Below, piece after piece: positions 36,656 to 47,765 of a stretch of DNA of 64,000 nt. The notes beneath the pieces are model-generated. The model saw nothing but the letters and a program-made list of their open reading frames with translations. It had not been told where the DNA came from and made no database searches. The stretch covers positions 62,001-126,000 of the forward strand of contig NZ_JAGJEI010000011.1 of the NCBI RefSeq assembly GCF_018100985.1, in the 5' to 3' direction. A program made the position numbers and the translations under genes. Numbering within the stretch: the first letter of the stretch is position 1; every line of letters begins with the position of its first letter. Origin of the DNA: Pseudoalteromonas sp. MMG007 (lineage in GTDB: Bacteria; Pseudomonadota; Gammaproteobacteria; Enterobacterales; Alteromonadaceae).

Positions 36656-38353
36656 TTATGCGTGAAAATCAGTTACTGACACTTTAACTTCAGAAACAAT
36701 GCCTTTGCGAATAACAAAGTCACCAAAACATTCACCGTCTTTGCGCTCGCTTGCCCATTGGCCAATTAGCTTATCAAACGCCTCTAGGTAAACATCTTCA
36801 CCTACGTTTTCTAGGTACAATTTAGGAATGCGCGTACCTTCAAGGTTACCGCCTAAGTAAACGTTGTATTTACCTGGGCCTTTACCTACTAAACCGGCTT
36901 CTGCAAGCATTGCGCGGCCACAACCATTAGGACAACCAACAACACGCATAATAATGCTGTCATCCGGAATACCGTGTTTAGCTAGCAGTGCTTCGGTTTT
37001 TTCAATTAAGCTTGGCAAGTAACGCTCAGCCTCAGCCATAGCAAGCGGACATGTTGGTAATGCTACACATGCCATAGAGTTTTTACGTTGCTCGGTATCT
37101 TTATCATCAATTAGGCCGTGATTACGGGCAATTTCTTCAATCACTGCTTTTTGATCTGCAGGTACACCCGCAATAATTAGGTTTTGGTTTGCCGTCATAC
37201 GCATATCACCTTGGTGAACTTCTGCAATTTTACGACACCCTGTTTTAAGCGGCTTACCTGGGTAGTCTAAAATACGGCCGCTTTGAATAAATAGCGTTAA
37301 GTGGTGCTTACCATCAATGCCTTCAACCCAACCAATACGATCGCCGCGATGAGTAAACTCATACGGACGGCTTGGTGCAAATGTAACGCCTGAGCGTTTT
37401 TCTACTTCTGCTTTAAATACATCAACACCTACACGGTCTAATGTGTATTTAGTTTTTGCATTTTTACGGTTTGAACGATTACCCCAATCGCGCTGCACAG
37501 ATACAACATGTTCTGCAATTTTTAGCGTGTCGTCTAAGGTAATAAAACCAAAGTCATCAGCCTTACGCGGATACGTTGCAGTATCGCCATGAGTCATGGC
37601 AAGGCCACCACCAACAAGGACGTTAAAACCTACAAGCTTGCCATTTTCAGCAATTGCTACAAAATTTAAGTCATTTGCATGCACATCAACTTCGTTGTTA
37701 GGCGGAATAGTTACCGTTGTTTTAAACTTACGTGGTAAGTAGTTAGAGCCTAAAATTGGCTCTTCTGTCGTTTCTGCTTTTTCGCCATTTAGCCAAATTT
37801 CAGCATACGCTTTCGTTTTTGGTAGCAAATGCTCAGAAATTTTTGCAGCCCAGTCGTAAGCTTCTTGATGTAGCTCAGATTCAACAGGGTTAGTAGTACA
37901 CAGTACGTTACGGTTGACGTCACCCGCTGTAGCAATAGAGTCTATACCTACGCTATCAAGCATTTGGTGCATACCTTTAATATTAGGCTTTAATACACCA
38001 TGAAACTGAAACGTTTGACGTGTAGTCAAACGAATGCTGCCGTAGCTTGTTTTGTCATCAGCAAATTTATCGATTGCTAACCACTGCTCTGGCTTAATAA
38101 TACCGCCAGGCATACGCGCACGTAACATTACGTTATGAAGCGGTTCTAGCTTTTGCTTTGCACGCTCACCACGAATATCACGGTCATCTTGTTGATACAT
38201 ACCGTGAAAACGTATTAACTGAAAATTATCGGCTGTAAAACCACCGGTAATTTCATCTTTTAAATCTTGCTCTATGGTGCCACGTAAAAAGTTACTTTCT
38301 CTTTTCAAACGCTCATTATCAGAAAGTTTTACGTTTTTATCTTGTTCGCTCAT
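36656..38353 (-). CDS. cysI: Sulfite reductase (NADPH) hemoprotein beta subunit
   Basis: 565 residues. The siroheme/4Fe-4S enzyme performs the six-electron reduction of sulfite to sulfide. Cluster cysteines are in [12 protein letters not shown] and G-C-P-N-G-C-G-R-A. The siroheme-binding basic residues ([15 protein letters not shown]) are present. It sits between cysJ and cysH with gaps of about 60 and 43 nt. Confidence 0.97.
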   Translation of the reverse strand: MSEQDKNVKLSDNERLKRESNFLRGTIEQDLKDEITGGFTADNFQLIRFHGMYQQDDRDIRGERAKQKLEPLHNVMLRARMPGGIIKPEQWLAIDKFADDKTSYGSIRLTTRQTFQFHGVLKPNIKGMHQMLDSVGIDSIATAGDVNRNVLCTTNPVESELHQEAYDWAAKISEHLLPKTKAYAEIWLNGEKAETTEEPILGSNYLPRKFKTTVTIPPNNEVDVHANDLNFVAIAENGKLVGFNVLVGGGLAMTHGDTATYPRKADDFGFITLDDTLKIAEHVVSVQRDWGNRSNRKNAKTKYTLDRVGVDVFKAEVEKRSGVTFAPSRPYEFTHRGDRIGWVEGIDGKHHLTLFIQSGRILDYPGKPLKTGCRKIAEVHQGDMRMTANQNLIIAGVPADQKAVIEEIARNHGLIDDKDTEQRKNSMACVALPTCPLAMAEAERYLPSLIEKTEALLAKHGIPDDSIIMRVVGCPNGCGRAMLAEAGLVGKGPGKYNVYLGGNLEGTRIPKLYLENVGEDVYLEAFDKLIGQWASERKDGECFGDFVIRKGIVSEVKVSVTDFHA

Positions 38354-38413
38354 TTTAAATCCTAAATTTGTTACAGTGACGGCTGCTAGCTGTTAATAAA
38401 ATAAGAAACGTGA

Positions 38414-40228
38414 TTAATACACGTCTTTCTGATAGCGGTTAGCGCTACGTAAGTCTTTTAAGTATTGCTCTGCGTCTTCGTTGCTCTTGCCTGTGTTTTC
38501 TTTAATGATATCAACAAGGGCATTGTGTACATCTTTTGCCATGCGGTTTGCATCGCCACAAATATACAAGTGCGCGCCTGCTTCTAACCATGCAAATACG
38601 TCTTTGCTGTTACTGCGTAATTTGTCTTGTACATATACTTTTTCAGCCTGGTCACGGCTAAATGCAACATCTACTTTACTAAGTAAACCTGACTTTAAAT
38701 AACCTTGTATTTCTACTTGATATAAAAAGTCTTGGGTAAAGTGTGGGTTGCCGAAAAACAGCCAGTTTTTACCTTGTGCTTCACGCGAGTCACGTTCTTG
38801 TAGAAATGCGCGGAACGGTGCAATACCGGTACCTGGGCCAACCATAATAATTGGTGTTTCATCATTAGTAGGTAAACGGAAGTTGTCGTTATGTTCGCTA
38901 AATACCTTAACCTTACAGCCTTCTTCTGCGCGGCGAGTTAAATAACCAGAACAGCCACCTAAGTGCTCACTATCAAATGAGTCAAACTGCACTAAACCAA
39001 GTGTTAAATGTACTTCGTCTTCCACCTCACTTTGGCTAGAAGCAATTGAATATAAACGCGCTTGTAATTTACGTAAGCAATCTACTAGCGTTTGCGCATC
39101 AAGCTTTGCTGGGTTTTGACGAATGACATCATATATTTGGCGAGGCTCGATGTATGCGCGCATTGCAGCTTTATCTTCTACAAGCTTTAATAATTCAGGC
39201 GTACCTGTTGCTGTAGCGTATTTTTCTACAAAACCTGGGTATGACTGAGTCAGCTCTAGCTTTTCAATTAGAGCATCGCGTACGTTTAGCTCTTCATCAC
39301 CTACTTTTACAATACTAGTTGCCGCTATTTGAGTAAGCTCAAGCACTTCATCAACTAACACGTCGTCATTTAAAAAGTACACACCTAACGAATCACCTGG
39401 AGTATAAGTAATGTCTGAACCTTCAAGCGAAATCTCAACATGGCGTACGTCTTTAGTAGAGTCGCGGCCAGTAATTTTTTGAACAGTTAAAAGCTCTGCT
39501 TCAAACGGATTCTGTTTGGTGTATTGGCTGGCAGCAGTCGTTGGCGCGCCAAATGGCATTGATACAACTTGACCGCCAGCAGCATCTTGCTGCGCTTTTA
39601 TATCAGGTTCAAATGCATTTAGTGCACCCGTGATCCATATTGCAGCTTCATCATCGTAGTCAACATCTAGGTCAGCACGCTGAAAAATGGTTTCTGCGCC
39701 AAGTTTATTTAAACGCTCTTCAAAGTCTTTTGCTGTTTGGCAGAAAAATTCATAGCTAGAATCACCTAAACCAAGTACTGCTACTTTTACACCATCTAAT
39801 TTAGGCGCTTTTTTAGTCGTTAAAAATTCGTACAGTGTTTCGGCATCTTCTGGTGGCTCGCCTTCACCGTAAGTAGATACCACAATGGTTAAAAACTTTT
39901 CTTTTTTCAGGGCTGTTGGTTTGTAATCCGACATACTTACTAACTTAACAGCGAGTCCGCGAGACTCCGCTTGTTCTTTTAGCTTAGTTGCTACGCCTTT
40001 TGCGTTACCTGTTTGTGAGCCATATAAAATTGTTAACGGTGCAGCATCGCTAGCAGCAGGTGCATTTGCCACTGGGCCGCCCAAAGCAGCAGAGTTAGCA
40101 TTAGCGGCTAAGTAACCACTTACCCACGCTTGTTGAATTGGATTGAGTTCAGCCACTAAGCCTTGCAGCTTCTGTACTTGCTCTTGCGTTAGCGGGCTTG
40201 CCGCAGCGTTTAGTTGACCTAACAACAT
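38414..40228 (-). CDS. cysJ: Sulfite reductase (NADPH) flavoprotein alpha subunit
   Basis: 604 residues from the ATG at 40228, which has GGGGA 8 nt upstream. An ATG 15 nt earlier (40243) is also possible but its AGGG is too close. The N-terminal flavodoxin domain (Y-G-S-Q-T-G-N-A near residue 70 and S-T-Y-G-E-G-E-P-P) is followed by the FAD-binding R-L-Y-S-I-A-S-S and the NADPH domain G-P-G-T-G-I-A-P-F-R, ending in the C-terminal D-V-Y. It passes electrons from NADPH through FAD and FMN to CysI. First gene of cysJIH; CysB control is expected, but I cannot identify the site. Confidence 0.96.
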   Translation of the reverse strand: MLLGQLNAAASPLTQEQVQKLQGLVAELNPIQQAWVSGYLAANANSAALGGPVANAPAASDAAPLTILYGSQTGNAKGVATKLKEQAESRGLAVKLVSMSDYKPTALKKEKFLTIVVSTYGEGEPPEDAETLYEFLTTKKAPKLDGVKVAVLGLGDSSYEFFCQTAKDFEERLNKLGAETIFQRADLDVDYDDEAAIWITGALNAFEPDIKAQQDAAGGQVVSMPFGAPTTAASQYTKQNPFEAELLTVQKITGRDSTKDVRHVEISLEGSDITYTPGDSLGVYFLNDDVLVDEVLELTQIAATSIVKVGDEELNVRDALIEKLELTQSYPGFVEKYATATGTPELLKLVEDKAAMRAYIEPRQIYDVIRQNPAKLDAQTLVDCLRKLQARLYSIASSQSEVEDEVHLTLGLVQFDSFDSEHLGGCSGYLTRRAEEGCKVKVFSEHNDNFRLPTNDETPIIMVGPGTGIAPFRAFLQERDSREAQGKNWLFFGNPHFTQDFLYQVEIQGYLKSGLLSKVDVAFSRDQAEKVYVQDKLRSNSKDVFAWLEAGAHLYICGDANRMAKDVHNALVDIIKENTGKSNEDAEQYLKDLRSANRYQKDVY

Positions 40229-40531
40229 GAATCTATTCCCCATAACCCTGAAAAATTAAACACAATGCAATATAAGCATTGTTAAAAATGAGTTTCCCTC
40301 TTGCAGAGCGTCTCTGTTGAGGTTTTCTAAGTATGAAGGATAACGGGCTATGTGTTTATAAAAAAAGAATAGAATCTGCTTTGTTATTCCATTTAGTTAT
40401 TAATTTATATAAAGACCTTCAAAAACAGCTTAAAGACTAATTGTTGTTTTTTATGAAACTATGCATTAACAATTTTGTAACCCGCTTAATATAAGGTATA
40501 TTACCGCCTCACAAAAAAAATAGGAACGATC
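40229..40531. other. cysJ / endonuclease divergent intergenic region
   Basis: About 300 bp, AT-rich, with no supported gene. It must contain the divergent promoters of cysJIH and the endonuclease gene. I see no confident CysB site or promoter pair. Confidence 0.45.
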
Positions 40532-41842
40532 ATGTCACTCGGGACATATACAAATACATTACTTGGTACCGCATTACTATTAAGCGCATTACCGACAATC
40601 GCAAATGTAACTAACGGCAGCTTTGAACAGTGGACAAGCAATACACCTAGTTCTTGGAGCACTATCGATAACGGAATCAGCTTAACACGCACAACCAGTA
40701 AAGTTAAAAGTGGTAGTAGCGCCGCTGCTATAAATGTAACGACAGCTACGCAAAGCAACACTGATCTGCTGCAAATAATAAGTGTTGAAGCAGGTAAAAC
40801 ATATGAATTTTCTGTTGATGTTTACCACACCGAAGGAAAAGTTAAAGCACGCTTGTATATAGATGGCTATCAAGGCTATTCAAACCAAGCAAAAACTAAT
40901 CAGTGGCAAACGATAAGCCACAGCTATAAAGCAAGTAGCAGCAAAACAATTAAAGTAGGCTTGCGCTTTTATGATGTAAGCGGGTTTGATGGTAAAGAAA
41001 CAGTTTATGTAGATAACTTTTTACCCAATACCGACAGCAACTCAGAAAAAAATAGTAATGAGCAAACAGCCTCAACCCCCACAGGCTATTATGTAACAGC
41101 GCAAAGCCTTACAGGCTATGCATTAAAAACAGAACTGTATAACATTATAAACAACCATAATTCACAAGGTTACAGCGCTATTTGGAATTTTTACGACTCT
41201 TCGTCTCGCGATAAATATTTTGAACGCGATAACAGTATCGTCGATATGTACAGTGAAAAGCCAAATGGTTCAGACAGTTACAGCTATAGTGCTGTAAGTG
41301 ATCAGTGTGGTTCATACAATAGTGAGGCAGATTGCTATAATCGTGAACATGCATTTCCTAAAAGCTGGTTTGGCGGCACTAAAGAACCTATGAATTCCGA
41401 TGTTCATCATATTTATGCCACAGATGGGTACGTAAACTCAAAGCGTAGTAATTTTCCGTTTGGTGAAGTATCAAGTGCTTCATTTACTTCAACTAACGGC
41501 AGCAAATTAGGTTCAGCCATAAGCTCACTAAATTACTCTGGTACTGTATTTGAGCCAATTGATGAGTTTAAAGGGGACTTTGCTCGTGCTTATTTTTATA
41601 TGGCTACGCGCTACGAAAACGTTATAAGCTCGTGGCAAAATAACACAACTGCAAGTAATGCAGTGCTTAATGGTACAAGTAATAAGGTATTCGAGAGCTG
41701 GGTTGTAACTATGCTACTTAACTGGCATAACGCCGACCCTGTTAGCCAAATGGAGCTGGACCGAAACCAAGCCGCTTATGAGTTTCAAGGGAATCGTAAC
41801 CCATATATCGACCACCCTGAATTTGTAGAAATGATTTGGTAA
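40532..41842 (+). CDS. Secreted endonuclease I with N-terminal beta-sandwich domain
   Basis: 436 residues. A signal peptide (cleavage near I-A-N, residue 24) is followed by a beta-sandwich resembling carbohydrate-binding modules (N-G-S-F-E-Q-W at about 28-34 to V-Y-V-D-N-F at about 160) and a Ser/Asn/Glu linker. The endonuclease I domain has N-R-E-H273-A-F-P-K-S-W, D-V-H-H-I-Y-A-T-D, G-D-F-A-R-A-Y-F-Y and W-H-x-x-D-P-V. Related enzymes cut DNA and RNA nonspecifically outside the cell to obtain phosphate or nucleotides. E. coli EndA has no such N-terminal module, so the module may hold the nuclease on a surface or polysaccharide. Single gene. Confidence 0.9.
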   Translation: MSLGTYTNTLLGTALLLSALPTIANVTNGSFEQWTSNTPSSWSTIDNGISLTRTTSKVKSGSSAAAINVTTATQSNTDLLQIISVEAGKTYEFSVDVYHTEGKVKARLYIDGYQGYSNQAKTNQWQTISHSYKASSSKTIKVGLRFYDVSGFDGKETVYVDNFLPNTDSNSEKNSNEQTASTPTGYYVTAQSLTGYALKTELYNIINNHNSQGYSAIWNFYDSSSRDKYFERDNSIVDMYSEKPNGSDSYSYSAVSDQCGSYNSEADCYNREHAFPKSWFGGTKEPMNSDVHHIYATDGYVNSKRSNFPFGEVSSASFTSTNGSKLGSAISSLNYSGTVFEPIDEFKGDFARAYFYMATRYENVISSWQNNTTASNAVLNGTSNKVFESWVVTMLLNWHNADPVSQMELDRNQAAYEFQGNRNPYIDHPEFVEMIW

Positions 41843-41860
41843 CTAAGTCAGCATAAAAAA

Positions 41861-41893
41861 GAGAAGCCTTTGCGCTTGCAAGGGCTTATTCTC
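41861..41893 (+). terminator. Possible terminator of the endonuclease gene
   Basis: An imperfect hairpin: GAGAAGCCTTTGC pairs with GCAAGGGCTTATTCTC with a few mismatches, starting 19 nt after the stop. No T-run follows, so it is a weak candidate. Confidence 0.5.
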
Positions 41894-42321
41894 ATCTCAA
41901 TCGGCACATTCTTTTTATAATAATAGATTAGAGACTTATGAGTTAACAAAACCTTACTAACTATCAAATGGGTAGATAGTTTATAGTTGATAAATTCTTT
42001 ACAGAAAATTGGCTTATAAAAAACTTACTGTATGGTAATACACAGTTGAGCAGAACCATAAACTAAACAATAGCCCAATAAACCACAAACATAATAAAAC
42101 TCACCCTCCCACAAATCCTCTAAAGAAATAATTTGGAAATTAATCTCCCATTAGCATATGTTGGTAGCATTCTTTTATGGTGGTATAAACTTAATGCCAG
42201 TATATTCTTTGCGTTCTTTTCTCTTCGGGTGTCCTAGACTCAATCCAAGCTACGGCGTTCAGCCCCACTGCGAGTTGCTGATAGCTGAAAACCTACCACT
42301 TAAAACTTATAGCCCCAAACA
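41894..42321. other. Intergenic region between the endonuclease gene and the S10 operon end
   Basis: About 430 bp without a convincing gene. A 73-codon frame at 42158-42379 runs into the S10 terminator and has no family signature. The stretch 42220-42300 is less AT-rich than its surroundings and may be a remnant of an older gene or repeat. The position marks where the spc operon would follow in most gammaproteobacteria. Confidence 0.45.
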
Positions 42322-42353
42322 AAAAAAGCCCCGGCTAATGCCAGGGCTTTTTT
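42322..42353 (-). terminator. S10 operon terminator
   Basis: AAAAAAGCCC-CGGC / TAAT / GCC-AGGGCTTTTTT, 23 nt after the rpsQ stop, with U-tracts for both strands. It ends the ribosomal operon here. Confidence 0.92.
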
Positions 42354-42375
42354 ACAAAACCAACTTAATTAAAAA

Positions 42376-42633
42376 TTAAGCTTGTTTTGGACTAGAAACA
42401 ACGTCTACTAAAGTCCAAGATTTATTCTTAGAAATTGGTGCACATTCACGGATAGTAACTACGTCACCCGCTTTTGCTGTGTTGTTTTCGTCATGTACGT
42501 GTAGCTTAGTTGTACGTTTAATGAATTTCCCATAGATTGGGTGCTTCACGTAACGTGCGATTGCGATAGTGAAAGATTTTTCCATCTTGTCGCTAACTAC
42601 ACGGCCTTGAAGAGTACGAATTTTATCGCTCAT
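42376..42633 (-). CDS. rpsQ: 30S ribosomal protein S17
   Basis: 85 residues, OB-fold protein binding 16S rRNA early in 30S assembly. The typical [15 protein letters not shown] start and the [14 protein letters not shown] segment are present. Last gene of the S10 operon; its first base overlaps the last base of the rpmC stop. Confidence 0.98.
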   Translation of the reverse strand: MSDKIRTLQGRVVSDKMEKSFTIAIARYVKHPIYGKFIKRTTKLHVHDENNTAKAGDVVTIRECAPISKNKSWTLVDVVSSPKQA

Positions 42634-42827
42634 TATTGACCTGCCTTCTGGTTAATAATTGTTTTTACACGCGCGATATCGCGACGTACTGTTCTTAGCG
42701 TGTGTGTCTGAGCTAACTGACCAGTGCTTGCTTGCATGCGCAGGTTAAACTGCTCACGAAGAAGTCCTAGAAGTTCAGCATTAAGCTCTTCTACGCTTTT
42801 ATCTTTTAGTTCGCTTGCTTTCATCAC
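42633..42827 (-). CDS. rpmC: 50S ribosomal protein L29
   Basis: 64 residues, a two-helix protein at the peptide exit tunnel. [10 protein letters not shown] and F-N-L-R-M-Q are characteristic. The frame begins with ATGATG, so the start may be one codon later. It overlaps rplP by 4 bp and rpsQ by 1 bp, so the three genes are translationally coupled. Confidence 0.98.
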   Translation of the reverse strand: MMKASELKDKSVEELNAELLGLLREQFNLRMQASTGQLAQTHTLRTVRRDIARVKTIINQKAGQ

Positions 42828-43237
42828 ATTACCGTCCGAGTTACGAAAGTTGTTTTGAATGGCAGTTTACGAGCTGCAAGGTCAAACGCTTCACGAGCAA
42901 GCTCTTCTGAAACACCTTCCATTTCGTAAAGTACTTTACCAGGCTGAATTTCAGCAACCCAATATTCAACAGAACCTTTACCTTTACCCATACGAACTTC
43001 AAGAGGTTTTTCTGTGATCGGCTTGTCAGGGAAGACACGGATCCAGATTTTACCTTGACGTTTCACGTGACGCGTCATAGCACGACGAGCTGCTTCGATT
43101 TGACGAGCAGTCATGCGGCCACGACCAGTAGCTTTCAAACCGAAAGTACCGAAGCTTACTTTGTTACCGTTTTGCGCTAAACCGCGGTTGCGGCCTTTGT
43201 GCATTTTACGGAATTTTGTACGTTTTGGCTGTAACAT
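42824..43237 (-). CDS. rplP: 50S ribosomal protein L16
   Basis: 137 residues, organises the tRNA-binding region of the 50S subunit. [16 protein letters not shown] is the universal start. The [16 protein letters not shown] segment is intact, and the R-R-A-M-T-R region is typical of a YcfD (RoxA) hydroxylation target. Overlaps rpmC by 4 bp. Confidence 0.98.
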   Translation of the reverse strand: MLQPKRTKFRKMHKGRNRGLAQNGNKVSFGTFGLKATGRGRMTARQIEAARRAMTRHVKRQGKIWIRVFPDKPITEKPLEVRMGKGKGSVEYWVAEIQPGKVLYEMEGVSEELAREAFDLAARKLPFKTTFVTRTVM

Positions 43238-43249
43238 TACTCGCTACCT

Positions 43250-43951
43250 CTACTTAGCACTTTTCTTGGCTTTCTTTGGTGCGCGTTTAGCTGGCTTCTC
43301 TTGCTCTTGTACTAGTGGTAAACCACCAATAACTTCGCCTTTGAAGATCCAAACTTTAACACCAATGATACCATAAGTGGTTAAGGCTTCAGAAGTTGCG
43401 TAGTCGATATCAGCACGAAGAGTATGTAGAGGTACACGACCTTCACGATACCATTCTGAACGTGCGATTTCTGCGCCGCCAAGACGACCGCTAACTTCAA
43501 CTTTGATCCCTTTAGAACCGATGCGCATTGCATTTTGTACCGAACGCTTCATAGCGCGACGGAACATTACACGACGCTCTAGTTGAGAGGCAATGCCGTC
43601 TGCTACTAGTTGTGCATCAAGTTCTGGTTTACGTACTTCAGAAATATTAATCTGAGCAGGTACACCAGCAATCTTAGTTACCGCTTGACGTAATTTCTCT
43701 ACGTCTTCGCCTTTTTTACCGATAACAACACCCGGACGAGCCGTATGAATTGTTACACGGATAGATTTAGCTGGACGCTCAATAACGATTTTAGACACAG
43801 AAGCCGCTTTTAATTCCTTAGTAAGGAAAGTACGTACTTTGTGATCGCCAAAAAGCTGATCAGAGAAATCTTTTGAACTCGCGTACCAGGTAGAAACCCA
43901 AGGTTTAGATATACCTAGGCGAATACCAGTAGGATGAACTTTTTGTCCCAT
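43250..43951 (-). CDS. rpsC: 30S ribosomal protein S3
   Basis: 233 residues. [13 protein letters not shown] start, a KH domain with the G-x-x-G loop in V-I-G-K-K-G-E-D, and a basic Lys/Ala-rich tail. Located at the mRNA entry channel. It lies 12 nt upstream of rplP in the operon. Confidence 0.98.
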   Translation of the reverse strand: MGQKVHPTGIRLGISKPWVSTWYASSKDFSDQLFGDHKVRTFLTKELKAASVSKIVIERPAKSIRVTIHTARPGVVIGKKGEDVEKLRQAVTKIAGVPAQINISEVRKPELDAQLVADGIASQLERRVMFRRAMKRSVQNAMRIGSKGIKVEVSGRLGGAEIARSEWYREGRVPLHTLRADIDYATSEALTTYGIIGVKVWIFKGEVIGGLPLVQEQEKPAKRAPKKAKKSAK

Positions 43952-43962
43952 TACTTATACTC

Positions 43963-44295
43963 CTAGCTATCTGAAACCACAACAGTGATGTGGCTTGTAC
44001 GCTTAAGGATGCGGTCTGCGCGTCCTTTAGCACGTGGCATAATACGTTTCATTGTTGGACCATCGTCCACAAAAATCGTAGTTACACGAAGCTCATCAAT
44101 GTCAGCACCTTCGTTATGCTCTGCGTTAGCAATAGCAGACTCAAGTACTTTCTTAACTAATACAGCCGCTTTTTTAGGGCTGTACGCCAGGATTTCTAAT
44201 GCGCGGTCTACAGGTAGTCCGCGAATTTGGTCTGCAACTAGACGAGCTTTTTGCGCCGAACCAGAGGCGAATTTATGTTTAGCTAATGCTTGCAT
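43963..44295 (-). CDS. rplV: 50S ribosomal protein L22
   Basis: 110 residues, lines the exit tunnel. [14 protein letters not shown] and the beta-hairpin with [13 protein letters not shown] are intact. The hairpin shows no insertion or deletion of the kind known from macrolide-resistant mutants. Confidence 0.98.
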   Translation of the reverse strand: MQALAKHKFASGSAQKARLVADQIRGLPVDRALEILAYSPKKAAVLVKKVLESAIANAEHNEGADIDELRVTTIFVDDGPTMKRIMPRAKGRADRILKRTSHITVVVSDS

Positions 44296-44308
44296 TTATC
44301 TTCCCCTC

Positions 44309-44596
<288 letters not shown>

Positions 44597-44602
44597 TCAA
44601 TA

Positions 44603-45427
44603 TTACTTAGTACGACGACGTACTATAAATTTATCCGTACGCTTGTTCTTACGCGTCTTCGCACCCTTAGTCGGTTTACCCCATGGAGACACAGGATGAC
44701 GACCACCAGATGTACGACCTTCACCACCACCGTGTGGGTGATCAACCGGGTTCATGGCAACACCACGAACTGTCGGACGAATACCACGCCAGCGATTTGC
44801 ACCTGCTTTACCAAGTGAACGAAGCATATGCTCAGCATTGCCTACTTCACCTAGAGTCGCACGACAATCAGATTCAACTTTACGAACTTCGCCTGAACGA
44901 AGACGTAATGTTACATATTGACCATCACGAGCAAGGATTTGAACGTATGCACCAGCAGAACGTGCGATTTGAGCACCTTTACCTGGTTTTAATTCTACGT
45001 TGTGAACAGTCGAACCTACAGGCATATTGCGCATAGGTAATGCATTACCAGGTTTGATTGGTGCATCAACACCAGACTGGATTGCATCACCAGCTTTTAA
45101 GCCTTTAGGTGCGATAATGTAACGACGCTCACCGTCTGCATATAATACAAGAGCGATGTTTGCGCTACGATTTGGATCATATTCTAAACGCTCAACAGTG
45201 GCTGGAATGCCATCTTTAGTACGTTTAAAATCGATTAAACGGTAATGCTGCTTATGACCACCACCGATATGACGAACCGTAATACGACCATTGTTATTAC
45301 GACCACCTGATTTAGAGTTTTTCTCTAAAAGTGGTGCGTATGGCTTACCCTTATGTAGATCTGGGTTAACCACTTTAACTAGGTGACGACGGCCCGCAGA
45401 AGTAGGCTTACACTTTTGAAGTGCCAT
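44603..45427 (-). CDS. rplB: 50S ribosomal protein L2
   Basis: 274 residues, core 23S-rRNA binding protein at the peptidyl transferase region. G-G-x-H-K-Q-H-Y-R and the C-terminal [15 protein letters not shown] segment with the conserved His are present. Confidence 0.98.
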   Translation of the reverse strand: MALQKCKPTSAGRRHLVKVVNPDLHKGKPYAPLLEKNSKSGGRNNNGRITVRHIGGGHKQHYRLIDFKRTKDGIPATVERLEYDPNRSANIALVLYADGERRYIIAPKGLKAGDAIQSGVDAPIKPGNALPMRNMPVGSTVHNVELKPGKGAQIARSAGAYVQILARDGQYVTLRLRSGEVRKVESDCRATLGEVGNAEHMLRSLGKAGANRWRGIRPTVRGVAMNPVDHPHGGGEGRTSGGRHPVSPWGKPTKGAKTRKNKRTDKFIVRRRTK

Positions 45428-45442
45428 AATTCTATCCCCTTA

Positions 45443-45745
45443 TTACTCGGCGCCGCCGACAAAGTCTAGCTCGCTGCCTTCTTTAAGAGTAACGTAAGCT
45501 TTTTTCCAGTCGCTACGACGACCGAAACGTGCGCCAGTACGTTTTGTTTTACCCTTAACGTTAAGTGTGCGAACACCCGTTACTTCTACTTCAAAAAGCT
45601 TCTCAACTGCTGCTTTAACTTCAGCTTTAGTTGCGTCATTTACTACTTTAAAAACAATCGTGTTGTTTTCTTCAGCAGCAATTGTGCTTTTTTCAGAGAT
45701 ATGTGGAGCAAGGATCACTTTTAAAAGACGTTCTTCACGGATCAT
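45443..45745 (-). CDS. rplW: 50S ribosomal protein L23
   Basis: 100 residues, docking site for trigger factor and SRP at the tunnel exit. I-S-E-K-S-T and [17 protein letters not shown] are typical. Its start overlaps the rplD stop by 4 bp. Confidence 0.98.
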   Translation of the reverse strand: MIREERLLKVILAPHISEKSTIAAEENNTIVFKVVNDATKAEVKAAVEKLFEVEVTGVRTLNVKGKTKRTGARFGRRSDWKKAYVTLKEGSELDFVGGAE

Positions 45746-46347
45746 GCTAGCGCCTCCTCAAGTTGCTTAACAGCAGCGGCTGTAATAAGTACCTTGTCGA
45801 AAGCAATTAAGCTTACAGGGTCGATACCAGCTACATCACGCGTGTCAACCTTATAAAGGTTACGTGCCGATAAGAAAAGATTTTCATCTACTTCTTCAGT
45901 CACGATAAGAACATCTTTAAGCTCAAGTTCTTTAAGCTTAGAAACTAATTCTTTTGTCTTTGGTGCTTCTAAACCAAAGCTTTCAACAACGATTAAACGC
46001 TCTTGACGAACTAATTCAGATAAGATGCTTTTGATCGCACCGCGGTACATTTTACGGTTTACTTTTTGGCTGTGGTCTTGTGGTTTAGCTGCGAAGCTAA
46101 CGCCACCTGAACGCCAAATTGGACTACGGATTGTACCAGCACGTGCACGGCCAGTACCTTTTTGAGCCCATGGTTTTTTACCACCACCGCTTACTTCAGA
46201 ACGTGTCTTCTGAGCACGAGTACCTTGACGAGCACCTGCTGCGTATGCAACAACTACTTGATGTACTAATGCTTCGTTAAACTCACGTCCAAAAGTAGCT
46301 TCAGAAACTTCAAGAGCGCCAGAAGCGTCTTTAATTGCTAATTCCAT
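45742..46347 (-). CDS. rplD: 50S ribosomal protein L4
   Basis: 201 residues from the ATG at 46347 (M-E-L-A-I-K-D-A), the E. coli length; a GTG one codon earlier also lies in frame. The tunnel-lining loop [15 protein letters not shown] is intact. In gammaproteobacteria L4 is also the autogenous repressor of the S10 operon, acting on its leader (see 47340-47520). Confidence 0.97.
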   Translation of the reverse strand: MELAIKDASGALEVSEATFGREFNEALVHQVVVAYAAGARQGTRAQKTRSEVSGGGKKPWAQKGTGRARAGTIRSPIWRSGGVSFAAKPQDHSQKVNRKMYRGAIKSILSELVRQERLIVVESFGLEAPKTKELVSKLKELELKDVLIVTEEVDENLFLSARNLYKVDTRDVAGIDPVSLIAFDKVLITAAAVKQLEEALA

Positions 46348-46364
46348 CACTAAATCTCCAGGAC

Positions 46365-47000
46365 TTATGCTTTAACAGCTGGTTTAACGATAACGTCACC
46401 GCCGATAGCTCCAGGTACAGCACCTTTAACTAATAGCAAGTTACGCTCAGCGTCAACGCGAACTAGTTCTAAGTTTTGAGTCGTTACACGCTCAGCACCC
46501 ATATGACCGGCCATTTTCTTACCTTTAAACACCTTACCAGGTGATTGGTTTTGACCGATTGAACCAGGAGCACGGTGAGATAGAGAGTTACCATGTGTAG
46601 CGTCTTGCATGCTGAAATTCCAGCGCTTAACACCACCTTGGAAACCTTTACCTTTAGAAGTACCGGTTACGTCAACTTTGTTGATTTCGTTGAATAATTC
46701 AACAGTAAGCTCTGCGCCTACTTCAAAATCGCCTTCACCACCATTTAGGCGGAATTCCCACAGACCGCGACCCGCTTCAACACCAGCTTTAGCGAAATGA
46801 CCCGCTGAAGCTTTGTTTACACGGCTTGCTTTTTTAGTGCCTGCGGTTACTTGAAGCGCGTTATAACCGTCTGTTGCGTCAGATTTGATCTGAGCAATGC
46901 GGTTAGGAGTCGCTTCAATAACTGTCACAGGGATAGATACACCATCTTCAGTGAAGATACGTGTCATACCCACTTTACGACCGACTAGACCTAATGCCAT
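46365..47000 (-). CDS. rplC: 50S ribosomal protein L3
   Basis: 211 residues. [13 protein letters not shown] start, K-G-K-G-F-Q-G-x-x-K-R-W and the loop [21 protein letters not shown]. The Gln in that loop (G-Q-N-Q) is the site methylated by PrmB in E. coli. Confidence 0.98.
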   Translation of the reverse strand: MALGLVGRKVGMTRIFTEDGVSIPVTVIEATPNRIAQIKSDATDGYNALQVTAGTKKASRVNKASAGHFAKAGVEAGRGLWEFRLNGGEGDFEVGAELTVELFNEINKVDVTGTSKGKGFQGGVKRWNFSMQDATHGNSLSHRAPGSIGQNQSPGKVFKGKKMAGHMGAERVTTQNLELVRVDAERNLLLVKGAVPGAIGGDVIVKPAVKA

Positions 47001-47027
47001 TTTCCTATAACCTCTCTAATCTTTCGA

Positions 47028-47520
<493 letters not shown>

Positions 47521-47526
47521 CTGCGT

Positions 47527-47554
47527 ATTATAGTGATATTGGTGATAAATGCAA
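47527..47554 (-). promoter_or_regulatory. S10 operon promoter
   Basis: On the minus strand: TTGCAT (-35, 47549-47554), a 16-bp spacer and a perfect TATAAT (-10, 47527-47532). It is positioned at the upstream end of the leader. The 211 bp between it and plsB hold no other gene. Confidence 0.72.
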
Positions 47555-47765
47555 CAACTAATTAGAAAAGAATTAAAGTCGAGTATTCGATTAAATAAGC
47601 TACAGCCCGTTATGTGCTAGATAATAAATAACTATACTTGAACCTATACTGCCGCATGCAGTCAATTATTAGCTTATAACCAATTACGCAAAATAACGGA
47701 TTTAGCAGATATTATGGTATCCTATGGGCTTATTTTGCTTTTAATACTCTCAATATGGTGAGGCG

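Noticed and set aside
42158..42379. 73-codon plus-strand frame before rpsQ
   Set aside because: It overlaps the S10 terminator and the rpsQ stop and has no recognisable features.
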